Positions 1-8,065 of a DNA stretch of 16,929 nucleotides are shown here, piece after piece. Numbering within the stretch: position 1 is the stretch's first letter; every line of letters begins with the position of its first letter. The DNA comes from Spirogloea muscicola (Eukaryota; Streptophyta; Zygnematophyceae; Spirogloeales; Spirogloeaceae), in assembly GCA_009602725.1 (NCBI GenBank), contig WELB01000002.1, positions 2,186,240 to 2,203,168 on the forward strand, read 5' to 3'. The translations under genes were made by a program, and so were the position numbers. The notes beneath the pieces are model-generated. The model saw only the letters and a list, made by a program, of their open reading frames with translations, was not told the DNA's origin and did not search any database.

Positions 1-1661
1 GCGCGGCGGCGGCAACGACGCCGGCGGCGGCGGCGGCGGCGGCGGCGTCAGGCACGCCGGTGCGCACGACGAGCATCCTGGTGACAGGCGCGACGGGCAC
101 GCTGGGCCGCCAGGTGGTGCGCAAGGCCCTGGACGAGGGCTACGAGGTCCGCTGCCTCGTCCGCCCGCGCCCCACGCCCGCCGACTTCCTCCGCGACTGG
201 GGCGCCACCATCGTCAATGTACGTCAATGGGCGCGCCCAAACCCATCGCCGCACCCTCCTCCTGCAGCTGCAGGGGCCGCCGGCTGCTGGCCGTGCGGCG
301 CTCGGCGGCGCTGCGCCGAGCCTCTGCCGCCGCCGTGTGCGTTTCCCGGCAGAAACTCGTCGGTGACTGGCGTGCAGCTCGTGCCGGCAATGCGAGGGTG
401 TTCTTGCGAGCCTCGGGCAGCGGCGGCTGGCTGGGTTTCGTCAGAAGGAGAATTCGCTGCACTGAAGGTCATGCTCGTCTTGCAATCAACAGGGCCGCAG
501 CTTACACTGGCTTCTGTCTCGGGCTGAGCATGCAGGGGGATCTGGGCAGGCCAGAGACGCTGCCTGCGGCGCTGGTGGGCATCCACACAGTCATCGACTG
601 CGCGACGGGGCGGCCCGAGGAGCCGATCCGCAAGGTGGACTGGGACGGGAAGGTGGCGCTGATCGAGACGGCGCGCGCCATGGGCGTCCAGCGCTTCGTC
701 TTCTACTCCATACACAACTGTGACAAGCACCCGGAGGTGCCGCTCATGGAGATGAAGCGCTGCGTAGAGCGTTTCCTCGTCGACTCGGGCCTCGACTACA
801 CCACCATCCGCCTCTGTGGCTTCATGCAGGCAAGTGCAGCAGCAACTGCTGCTGCCTTTTGCCGAAGCTGCTGTCAGCCGAGTGCACGGGACTTCTTGCT
901 GACTGCTGATCGCTTGGCGCTCTCATGTTTCCGCAGGGCCTCATTGGCCAGTATGCCGTGCCAATCCTGGAGGAGAAGTCGGTGTGGGGCACAGACGCGC
1001 CGACACGCATCGCATACATGGACACGCAGGTGCCTCGTCGCTGCTGCTGTTGCCGGCCCTCCTTTGCTCTCGTTGTCAAAGCAGCGTCAATGCCTAGCTC
1101 TCAACTGCTTGCCCTGCGCTGACAAAGTCAAAGCTGATTCGGAGGCCGGCCTGTGGCAGGACATTGCGCGGCTTACATTTGCGGCGCTGCGCAAGGAGGA
1201 CACCATCAGGAAGACGTTCACCCTGGCCGGCCCGCGTGCGTGGACCTCGCAGGAGGTGAGCTGGTGTGGCTGTTCTGGCGCTGTGCTGGACGCAAGTTCG
1301 CCGTGTCGTTGGGTGGGCCAATCTGACGGCGCAATCTGTGCAGGTCATTGCGCTGTGTGAGCGGCTGGCGGGGCAGGACGCCAAGGTAACAACGGTGCCA
1401 CTGGGCGTCCTGAAGGCAACCCGCTTCTTCACACGCCTCTTCCAGTGGACGGCGGACGTTGCTGATCGGCTTGCCTTCTCGGAGGTGCTGACGAGCGACA
1501 CGGTGTTCTCGGCGCCCATGGGTGACACATACAGCCTGCTCGGTGTCGACGCCAAGGAGGTGACGACGCTTGAACGTTACCTGCAGGAGTACTACATCCA
1601 AATCCTCAAGAAGCTCAAGGACCTGCGCGCCACGTCCAAGCAGGGCGATTACTACCTCTAG
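1..1661 (+). CDS. HCF244: HCF244/Ycf39-like PSII assembly factor, atypical SDR (5' truncated, 5 exons)
   Basis: Exons: 3-218 (open to the left edge), 536-829, 937-1029, 1160-1255, 1344-1661 (TAG stop); all introns are phase 0. Together they give 338 residues. The Rossmann NAD(P) motif [12 protein letters not shown] comes just after an Ala-rich stretch and the conserved GTPVR entry. It is followed by [87 protein letters not shown] and a C-terminus ending KQGDYYL. These match the plant HCF244 and cyanobacterial Ycf39 family along their whole length. Family knowledge: it is a thylakoid factor that works with OHP1/OHP2 in psbA translation initiation and early D1/reaction-centre assembly, and it is an atypical SDR rather than a known enzyme. 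Inference: the poly-Ala codons at 24-47 belong to the end of the transit peptide or linker, so the start codon and most of the transit peptide lie upstream of the window. Intron 2 uses a GC donor. Identification is very secure; exon 1's left boundary is not visible. Confidence 0.96.
23..47 (+). repeat. GCG triplet run coding poly-Ala in HCF244
   Basis: Eight consecutive GCG codons in the HCF244 reading frame just before the Rossmann domain. They give an Ala tract at the presumed transit-peptide/mature-protein boundary. Confidence 0.8.
830..936 (+). other. GC-AG intron (HCF244 intron 2)
   Basis: The exon ends ATGCAG and the intron begins GCAAGT; it ends TTTCCGCAG before GGCCTC. No GT donor nearby keeps the frame, and the splice restores the conserved GFMQ-GLIGQ junction. 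CAG|GCAAGT is the classical strong consensus for a GC-AG U2 intron. Confidence 0.88.
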
Positions 1662-2288
1662 AAATGCACGCCCACCCACTTTTAGGCGTGCTTGGCTGCC
1701 GTAGATTCATAGGTGGCCGAGGCTGCAGCTTTTGCTGCGTTTAATTTTTTGCCAAGTGCTTGACGTCCGTCCTCCACCCCTTTGGTGGCCCAGAGCGTCG
1801 GCAGTGCTGCCCACTTCCGCATCCCTTGCAATTCATGTTGACGCTCTGCAAGTGACGACTTTCTCTTTGCTTGGTCCCATCGGCCATTTGCTTGGTCCCA
1901 TGGGTAGCATCGCTTATCAGGCTGCGTGGCAGAGAGGCTGGCAGGCTTGCATGCCACCAGGCCGCCAAGTTCGAGTTTCGAGAACTGAGGCAATTGCCAT
2001 AGCGGCTGCACAGAGTGGCCTTGTTTACTGAGCTGGTGAGCCGGTCTGTTGGCCCTGCAAGCATGCCCAAATGTAAGTCAACTTGGATCGGCTGCATGGG
2101 CTGCACCTGGCCTTCATCAGATTTTGTGTCACCGGAATTCGGTCCTCAGCCAGCTGCCATTTCGTGTGCCGATCACAAAGCCTTTGCTGTGCTCGGCAAT
2201 CGTCGCGGCAGCCGCATCCAGCCTTGCCTCAGCTGGCGGCTAGAAGTACGACGAACTAGTCAGGCAATAACCTCGTGAACGTTACCAT
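1662..2288. other. HCF244 3' UTR and intergenic DNA
   Basis: No gene found. Base composition drops and T-rich stretches appear (for example 1741-1750). It includes two near copies of CTTGGTCCCAT at 1869 and 1890. The first TGTAA, the usual green-algal polyadenylation signal, after the HCF244 stop is at 2072. Confidence 0.6.
2072..2076 (+). terminator. putative TGTAA polyadenylation signal for HCF244
   Basis: First TGTAA pentamer downstream of the HCF244 stop, about 410 bases away, in ATGTAAGT. Chlorophyte mRNAs commonly use TGTAA, and the distance suits long algal 3' UTRs. A pentamer occurs often by chance. Confidence 0.3.
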
Positions 2289-2904
2289 TCACGACACGGA
2301 TTGAGATGGTCGGCCCACGCTGCGGAAACGCAGCGGCCGCCAGCACCGCAAGCCACCGGTGCGCCGACCCAAGTCTGGGCTGCTGGACCTCCCGCAGAAC
2401 TCCTCAGCCACGTCCCCCTCGGCGTCTGCGCGCAGCCGGCTGCGGTACCACTCCAAGCCCTGCGGAAGACAGTGGCGACGAGGTGGTGGCGGCAAGGCCG
2501 GCTCTCAGGGACGAGCGCTTGTGGGTGGCCAGCCAGCGGTGGTGATCAGGCGGCAGCGTCTGCGCCGGCAAGCGGACCTGAATGCCGCCGTCTCGCCGCG
2601 GGCAGTCGCTGAGCACCGGCGCATGGGCGGCGCCCGCCGCCCCCGCCCCCGGGCGCCTCACGGTGCGCTTGACGGAGAAACCGCCGCCGCCGGGCCCGGC
2701 GGTTGCGGCNGGCGGTTGCGGCGGCGGCGGCTCCGCTGCCGGGGCCCTGGTCCTGCTCCGGCCCGCCGTCGGCGCTGCCGTCGGCCCCGTGCTGATGGTG
2801 GTGGCCGCCGCCGCCGAAGACCCCGTGCACTGCTCGCCGGATCCACGACATCGCCGGCGCCCAACTGGCGCGCCAACCGCCACAGGCGCCACCGCCTCCG
2901 CCAC
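2289..2904 (-). pseudogene. possible exon remnants of an unidentified minus-strand gene
   Basis: I do not recognise this. On the minus strand 2476-2289 reads GLEWYRSRLRADAEGDVAEE and continues to a stop, right after a good acceptor (TCTTCCGCAG). Further upstream, 2577-2500 reads VRLPAQTLPPDHHRWLATHK, preceded by an 84-base segment 2661-2578 with GTGAGG...ATTCAG ends whose removal keeps frame. The pieces have protein-like composition. However, no GT or GC donor joins the DHHRW piece to the LEWYRS piece in frame, and the DNA upstream is Gly/Ala/Pro low complexity with an N at 2710. It may be a decayed gene, a gene broken by assembly error, or chance in GC-rich DNA. Confidence 0.2.
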
Positions 2905-2920
2905 TGCCGCAGCCGTCAGC
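2578..2920. repeat. GC-rich CCG/GGC low-complexity block with one N
   Basis: Dense imperfect CCG/GGC triplets that give Pro/Arg/Ala/Gly ORFs in all frames on both strands. The single N at 2710 sits inside the GCGGC-rich core, so the local sequence quality is doubtful. Confidence 0.75.
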
Positions 2921-3710
2921 GGCGGCTCGGCCCCTCGCCGACGTCGGAGGGCCTCATGGTTTGCACGCCAGGCGCCTCTGCTCCGAGGAGCAGGGACGGC
3001 TCGTGGCGGGCACCGCTGCCGCCGCCGTCGAGCTCCACCTGCTGTGGAGATGGAGAGCTCCCCGCGCGGCTGGGGTTAGGCTGCTGCAGCCCCGCAAGCT
3101 CGGAGCAGCTGGCGGCGATGGGGGGCGAGCTTGACGGCGAGGCGGCGGGGCTCGCGTCGAGGCGGGCTGCTGGATGAGGTGGGGAGGAAGGAGTGACTTG
3201 GGGCTGGCTTTCCGTTCTTGTTGCGCCTCTCGGCCCTTTGGAAATGAATGCGGCTGCTGATATTAGAAGAGCGGCTGTGAAAGCCAGCCAGATGCATACA
3301 GCGGAAATTGTCCACTTCGTTCTGGGCTTCCATACTCTCCTTGAGCACATCGCGAGTCTGGGATATGCACGACGTGAGGACATGCTTCCAGCCCAAATGG
3401 GAATGCCCGCAGCCTACTTGTCATTTTTGTTGAGTGTCAGCCTCTCTGCGGCAAGCTCAGGCTTTTGCTTTCCATCAGAGGGCTAGTCGAGCCTTACTTG
3501 GTGGCACAAGAGCTGATCGATTGCCGTCCAGTATTTGGGCATCAGTTAGCGACCTCAATGTGCTGACTCGTGCTTACTGAGCTGGTCAGCTTAGTAGCAG
3601 GTGATATTTTAGCAGGGGTTACTGAGTAACACGTAGCTGCTTTGTATCTTGTGCTTGTTTTTCTTAGCGCTTCCCCTGGCCCCCTTCTCGTACTTCGTTA
3701 TTCCTTCATT

Positions 3711-3729
3711 GGGCTGGCTTTGCCAGCCC
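3711..3729. repeat. hairpin repeat, copy A (perfect 8-bp stem)
   Basis: GGGCTGGCTTTGCCAGCCC is a perfect inverted repeat: 8-bp arms around TTT. It heads a longer module (about 60 bases, then GGGCGAGCCC and TGTACATTC) of which degenerate copies lie at 3843 and 3993 (same orientation) and 4170 (opposite). Confidence 0.75.
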
Positions 3730-3840
3730 CTATCCTCAATGGGCGAGCCCTTTCTCTGATGTACATTCGTCAGTGTGCTTGCCTTTTCACTTGGCCACCT
3801 AGGCCCTCCATCACTTAATATACACTCTATTTCCTTCTTT

Positions 3841-3885
3841 CTGGGCTGGCTATCTACAGCCCCTGCCTCATGTTGGAAGAGCTGT
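3841..3885 (+). repeat. hairpin repeat, copy B
   Basis: CTGGGCTGGCTATCTACAGC followed by CCCTGCCTC and TTGGAAGAGCTG. The GGGCTG/CAGCCC stem is kept at 6 bp. Alignment with copies C and D continues into the GAAGAGCT word. Confidence 0.6.
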
Positions 3886-3990
3886 TCTGCTTCAGACCTC
3901 GTAAAACAGTACATTTATAAGGATAGAATTGGCCTCCCTTTCAATTTCATGCGCACCGCGCGCCTTCTCTCTCAGACCTTGTACATGCCT

Positions 3991-4035
3991 TTGGGCTGGC
4001 ATCGCACACCCATTGCCGTAAATGGAAGAGCTGTT
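3991..4035 (+). repeat. hairpin repeat, copy C
   Basis: TTGGGCTGGCATCGCACACC then ATGGAAGAGCTGTTTCTC. The stem is eroded to GGG/CCC, but the downstream GGAAGAGCTGTT word matches copy B exactly, which shows common descent. Confidence 0.55.
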
Positions 4036-4129
4036 TCTCTTCTTATAGCCCTCGCCCCTCTCCTTTCTTTGACAGAGCTTACATCTTGAGACTATGCAAG
4101 CTGCTGGTAGAGCCATACAGAAAAAGTGA

Positions 4130-4171
4130 GCTCTTCAGAAGGGGGCGAGGGCTGTAAAAAGTCAGCCCAGA
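4130..4171 (-). repeat. hairpin repeat, copy D (inverted)
   Basis: Read on the minus strand: TCTGGGCTGACTTTTTACAG, CCCTCGCC, then TTCTGAAGAGCTC. The stem GGGCTG/CAGCCC and the GAAGAGCT word are both conserved with copies B and C. A weaker relative may lie at 3296-3261, minus strand (CTGGCTGGCTTTCACAGCC then GCTCTTC). Confidence 0.55.
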
Positions 4172-4538
4172 AATAGTGGACAAGGTCCAAAGGGCCGCTG
4201 AGCGCTGAGACCACACAGCTATGCAAGTGGCCTCAGCGAACGGGAGCTTCATAACCCCAACTCACAGAGGATGTTCATTCAGAGGTGTTATATCTGCATT
4301 ACCTGAGCCACGGGCTTGGCAAACAGGGCTTCGCTTTCCGACTTTACGCCTTGCGGCTGCTAAGTAGAGGTTACCAATTGACCATCCTTTGTGGTACTTG
4401 CTTACTTGTGTGTTGCAGCGCTGTTTGGACCCTTCAAATCTTTTCCACTCTTTTCAGGCTCGCTTTTCACAGGGAAAGACTCACTCGGTAGAGGGCAATG
4501 GTTATCACAGCCCTCGCCTCCTTAGGAAAGATATTCAC

Positions 4539-5130
4539 TCAGTAACCTCTAGCTAGGAGCTGCATGTCAGAGGGACTAGCAGCCGGAAAGCAATCCCCTT
4601 GACGAAAGCCAGAGGCTGCAGCTAGAGCACGGCCAGCATGCAGATGCAAAGAATGGGCCATGGACCGCTGGAGGGATTTCAACAGGCGCATGCGAAACAC
4701 GTGCACTAGCGAGCCAGCGGCGTTGGAGTCGGCCTGCTCACCCCGCCTGCGGGACACAGGGCGTCGCGCAAGCCTGGCAAAGAGGTCCAGACACCGAGAC
4801 CCGAAAGCCCCGTGCACATCGACGGGCAATGAACGATCTCGTCCCCTGTCATGAGATATCCTGTCGGTGGTTCATTTGTGTCGACCTGACAAGGATGGTG
4901 ACCTGGCGGTACACGTGGACATAACGGGAGGACTCACATCTGCTCTGGTGTGCAAGGAGTTGCGACCAGGCTACCTCTGGCTCCACGCCAGTCAGGAAAG
5001 ATGCATATCTGCCGTCCAGCCATGCGCTGACCACAGCGGGCAGCCCCTATCCTGCCGCCCAAACCGCTCAAATGAAGCCCGAAGAGAAGCCGAAAAGCCA
5101 AAAGCCCGCTTCGATGGGTGTGAACCACCT
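4539..5130 (-). pseudogene. decayed C-terminal fragment resembling a non-LTR retrotransposon ORF2
   Basis: The minus strand at 4829-4539 is open for 96 codons and reads MPVDVHGAFGSRCLDLFARL ... VHVFRMRLLKSLQRSMAHSL up to TGA. A hydrophobic/V-D-V-x-G-A-x-G segment, then FxxRLAR, then a helix ending LQR is the layout seen at the C-terminal end of many LINE-type reverse transcriptase polyproteins. About 200 bases upstream, in another frame (around 5030-4960), ICIFPDWRGARGSLVATP resembles the PADIFLPxWxxGRPAALDVTV box that precedes it in those proteins. Between them are stops and frame changes, so it is dead and 5' truncated. No RT or endonuclease domain is present. The homology is from remembered family pattern, not a search. 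Confidence 0.4.
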
Positions 5131-5944
5131 TGCCGAGTGTTGGCGGGTACCAGCCAGGCTAGCCGCGGGCACTGGTGGGTGGTGGTAGAAGTAACGGTCT
5201 CGGGCTACACTGGCCTTTGAGACGGTCTCAGCATACACGGGCCTTGAGACCTGTGGTGCTGAAATGGGCCAAATGGCCTGCCCAATGTAATTCTTTGCTG
5301 ACCAATGATAAGGGGTGCGGAGGGCTGGGGCCGAGCAGTCCACTCGGGCCAGTCTCTCCATCTTGCCTGAACTGCCCCTGCGCCGCCGCCGCCACCGCAT
5401 CGCCATCGGGCGTCTTCGCTCCTGTCGAGACACGCTAAGAAGGCATGGGCTCATCGGAAGCATCACCTTGATCTGCTCTGAGACTTTCGAGTACAGTCTT
5501 GGTGTCAACTGCTAGTCTATGAAATTCCACCAGTTGATCTTGTGACTGGCATTGCGGAGATTGCTGTCGTGTTCGGGCCACCTTGCCCTGTTCCAGTAGA
5601 TAGCTGGATCACCCTGTTCGAGTAGACAGTTGGGCCACCTTGCCCCGTTCCAGTAGATAGCTGGACATCACCGTTCCAGTAGATAGCTGGATATCTCCTT
5701 TTCAGTATTTAGCCGGATACCCCTTGCCACCGATGACTGGATCTTGCGCCCGCACTGAGTTCTGGCAACTATTTCTTGCGCTGCTCGAAACTACAGAAAT
5801 ATCACATTGAAGCCGTACTTCTGCATTGAGTGCTGCGGTTTCTTGTCACCGTCATCTTCTGCTACTGGGCAGAGTGGGCGGCTGTCCGCATGGTCTCTGG
5901 GCGGCAGTCGGCATGGTCGTGGCGCCAGGACAGTAAACAAGAGA
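5083..5944 (+). repeat. left arm of a very long imperfect inverted repeat
   Basis: Read in reverse complement, this arm aligns nearly collinearly with 6067-6885. Anchors: 5102-5118 with 6847-6863 (17/17 bases, CCCATCGAAGCGGGCTT), the palindrome TGAGACGGTCTCA at 5218-5230 with its partner at 6735-6747, and 5924-5943 with 6068-6087 (20/20). Matching stretches between include the tracts around 5520-5580, 5730-5860 and 5260-5340. By eye similarity is roughly 80-90% in the better blocks. The left arm carries an extra CGG-rich segment near 5365-5400 and an expanded minisatellite at 5578-5730. Confidence 0.9.
5578..5730 (+). repeat. minisatellite within the left arm
   Basis: Four clear units and one degenerate unit built on GTTCCAGTAGATAGCTGGA, with the motif beginning near 5590, 5613 (GTTCGAGTAGACAGTTGGG), 5649, 5674 and 5703 (degenerate CAGTATTTAGCCGGA). 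The linker CCACCTTGCCC appears between some units. Unit length varies by about 25-36 bases. The other arm of the inverted repeat has a single counterpart. Confidence 0.8.
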
Positions 5945-6066
5945 AGGCATGCGACTGGCGTCCTCGCCATGGTGGCATTGACTGGCCTGCGTCTGCAAGC
6001 AGCTTAACAATGTGAATGCGCAGCGGCAGGGTGGGGGGCTTGGGGAGCTGGCGTGAGAGCGTGGCC

Positions 6067-6885
6067 TCTCTTGTTTACTGTCCTGGCGGCCACGACCATG
6101 CAGGCTGCCGCAGTCTACTCGGCCCAGGAAAAGGAGATGATGGTAACAAGAAACCGCAGCATCAATGCCATGAATTATAAGACAAGCAGAAGCACGTCTT
6201 CCATGTGATCTTTCAGTATTTCCGAGCGGCGCAAGAACCAGTTGTCAGAACCCACTGTGGCGCAAGATCCAGTCATCAATGACAGGGGCTATCCGGCTAT
6301 CTAGTGGAAGAGGGCAAGGTGGCCCGCACACGACAGCAATTTCCGCAATGCCAGTCACAAGATCAACCGATGGCATCTCATAGACAAGCAAGTGACGCCA
6401 AAGCAGTATTCGACAGTCTCAGAGCCGATCAAGGCGATACTCGATATCTGCAGCTCAGACGCACAAGGTCACAATGTTTCGTGGCTGACCTGGTGTCACC
6501 GAGTCTGGCACGACCGGCGGCGGAGTCACCCGGAGGTAAGGCTCTCTAGCTGCGCGGCTGCCCTTCCTATGAGCCCACGCCTTCTTGGCGTGTCACGACA
6601 GGAGCGACGACGCCCGACGGCCATGCGGCGCTCATGGAGGAGGGGCCTGCTCGGCCCCAGCCCTCCGCAAATGTCATCATTGGGCAGGCCACTTGGCCCA
6701 TTGCGGCATCCCAGGTCTCAATGCCAGTGTAGGCTGAGACCGTCTCAGAGGCCAGTGTAGCCCGAGACCGTCATTTCTACCACTACCCACCATTACGCGC
6801 CGCTAGCCTGGCCGGTACCCGCCAACACTCGTCACGGTGGGCCATACCCATCGAAGCGGGCTTTAGGACTTTAGGGCTTAGGGCC
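6067..6885 (-). repeat. right arm of the very long inverted repeat
   Basis: Partner of 5083-5944. It has one private insertion of roughly 110-120 bases around 6447-6567 that is absent from the left arm, and lacks the left arm's minisatellite expansion (one unit only, near 6282-6330). Similarity ends outward at about 6885 in a TTTAGGG-like tract. The central spacer, about 5945-6066, shows no clear dyad. Confidence 0.9.
6861..6885 (+). repeat. short TTTAGGG-like tract at outer end of right arm
   Basis: GGCTTTAGGACTTTAGGGCT followed by TAGGG: about three degenerate copies of the plant/algal telomere heptamer. The left-arm counterpart (5080-5101) is diverged to TTTTGG/TTTTCGG. May be an interstitial telomeric remnant or chance. 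Confidence 0.35.
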
Positions 6886-7327
6886 AGCCGAATGCGCATG
6901 GAGACATTGTTCTGGAGGACCTGTTGGAGTGCGACCTCACTGCGTGGAGCCCCAGATTGCGCAGCGCAGAGCCAACTCCGCGCCGCCGGTATCGAGGACA
7001 GGATGTTGGATGAGCTGAGGAGAGGACAATATCCTCGCTGCATCATGCTGGAGCCGGCGGAAAGGGCTCGCCAGGCACGGCGGCGCAAGTCGAGCTGAGA
7101 GGAGGGAGCGATCCCCGCGTCAAGCCAGAGGCTTCACAACCAGCACGGCGGTGCAAGGCCGAGAAGCAGGTCAGCTGGAGCGACATGGGAGACGCCTCCG
7201 GTAGCACGAGATGATGTCCCAAAGAGCCTCCAGGAAGTGCTGCTCCCCCCCAACACAGCCGCTGGCCAGCACGAGAGGACAGAGGCGCAAGTAGTAAGGA
7301 CCACCGGGGTGGCCCCGCCACACGGCC
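6886..7327. other. no supported gene between the inverted repeat and the 7328 ORF
   Basis: GC-rich with short ORFs on both strands, none with recognisable motifs. No promoter element identified. Confidence 0.5.
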
Positions 7328-8050
7328 ATGGCTGCCGTCACAGCCCACTGTGCGGCCCACATTGGTGGTGCCGCCGTCCACGCTGCTGCTGCGGCTTGGG
7401 GACGAGCGCAGGATGTCGCGTCCAAGGTGGCCGTGGCTGCACCGCAGGTGCTGGGCTGCCGATTGCATGCTGCTGGGACTCAATGGAGCCCTGTGGCCGC
7501 GCTGCGAAGGCTGGCATGCCAAGGCAAAGAGGCAGCAGAGACGGCACCGCCTGTGCCGCCGCAAGCGCTGGAGCGGCAGCCGCCTCCACCGCTTCACCAT
7601 GCGGCCTGCTGGCGCCGCCTGCTCGTGCAGCAGGTGCGCCAACAACTGGCGGCACGGGTTCTCTATTCTGCTACTAACGGCACTGCTGCCGCCGCCACCA
7701 ACGCCGCTGAAAGCTCCGTCGTAACCGAGGACGATGGCGGCCTGCTCGGCCCCGGTGCCTGGCCACTGGCGGCGGCGCTGCTCGCTGACGACGACTGGGC
7801 TGCAAGCGGCCTCTCCGACGCTGCTCGGGTGCTCATTGAGCGCTGGCCGCTTGACAAAGGCAGCCTTGACGACTGGGCCCTGCGCCACTACGGGCCCAGC
7901 GGCGGCGATGCCTCGCGGCGGTGGCAGGCCAAGGCTGCTGTGGAGGCTGGGCTTGGGCCCGAGTGGCAAGAGCTCTACGCTTTTCGGCATGGCTGCCATC
8001 CTGGCCAGCCCGGTTCGGTAGCCGCGGATGATGCTCGATTGGCCTCGTGA
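7328..8050 (+). CDS. orphan ORF, hypothetical protein (240 aa)
   Basis: Not recognised. An ATG in a favourable context (GGCCATGGC) opens 240 codons to TGA. The N-terminal half is Ala/His/Gln rich and could be chance. The C-terminal half is more protein-like: an acidic stretch SVVTEDDGGLLGPGAWPLAA, LLADDDWAASGLSDAARVLI, then DKGSLDDWALRHYG and WQAKAAVEAGLGPEWQELYA, with charged/hydrophobic periodicity suggesting helices. No signal peptide or membrane segment. A longer open frame (7043-8065) runs on the opposite strand but reads as low-complexity antisense. It may be a lineage-specific gene, one exon of a larger gene, a mobile-element passenger or noise. Confidence 0.3.
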   Translation: MAAVTAHCAAHIGGAAVHAAAAAWGRAQDVASKVAVAAPQVLGCRLHAAGTQWSPVAALRRLACQGKEAAETAPPVPPQALERQPPPPLHHAACWRRLLVQQVRQQLAARVLYSATNGTAAAATNAAESSVVTEDDGGLLGPGAWPLAAALLADDDWAASGLSDAARVLIERWPLDKGSLDDWALRHYGPSGGDASRRWQAKAAVEAGLGPEWQELYAFRHGCHPGQPGSVAADDARLAS

Positions 8051-8065
8051 GCTGCGCTCCGCCAT

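Larger units (their letters stand above)
2921..4538. other. gene-free interval with dispersed hairpin repeats
   Basis: No supported gene. A minus-strand ORF at 3383-2916 has one hydrophobic stretch (WTISAVCIWLAFTAALLISA) but no recognisable domain and a Pro/Ser tail typical of chance ORFs. GC content falls from about 3200 on. The notable content is a short repeated module annotated separately. Confidence 0.6.

Noticed and set aside
227-1360. Single uninterrupted 377-codon ORF as the HCF244 gene model
   Set aside because: It reads through four introns; only the segments matching the spliced exons carry family motifs.
3775-4491. Hydrophobic short ORFs (3775-4089, 4285-4491) that could be small membrane proteins
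   Set aside because: Hydrophobicity follows from T-rich DNA; no conserved motif, no promoter, and they overlap the hairpin repeats.
5578-5730. CRISPR-like repeat array
   Set aside because: Units are degenerate, lack unique equal-length spacers, and the window is eukaryotic; it is a minisatellite.
5068-6760. A shared peptide (MTPxxYSxVSExIK) in ORFs of both inverted-repeat arms, suggesting a coding arm
   Set aside because: Differences between arms in this stretch fall on all codon positions and the frames diverge soon after; an untranslated repeat explains it better.
7043-8065. 340-codon minus-strand ORF, the second longest open frame in the window
   Set aside because: Composition is Ser/Arg/Pro/Gly low complexity without any motif, as expected opposite GC-rich DNA; the plus-strand ORF looks more protein-like.
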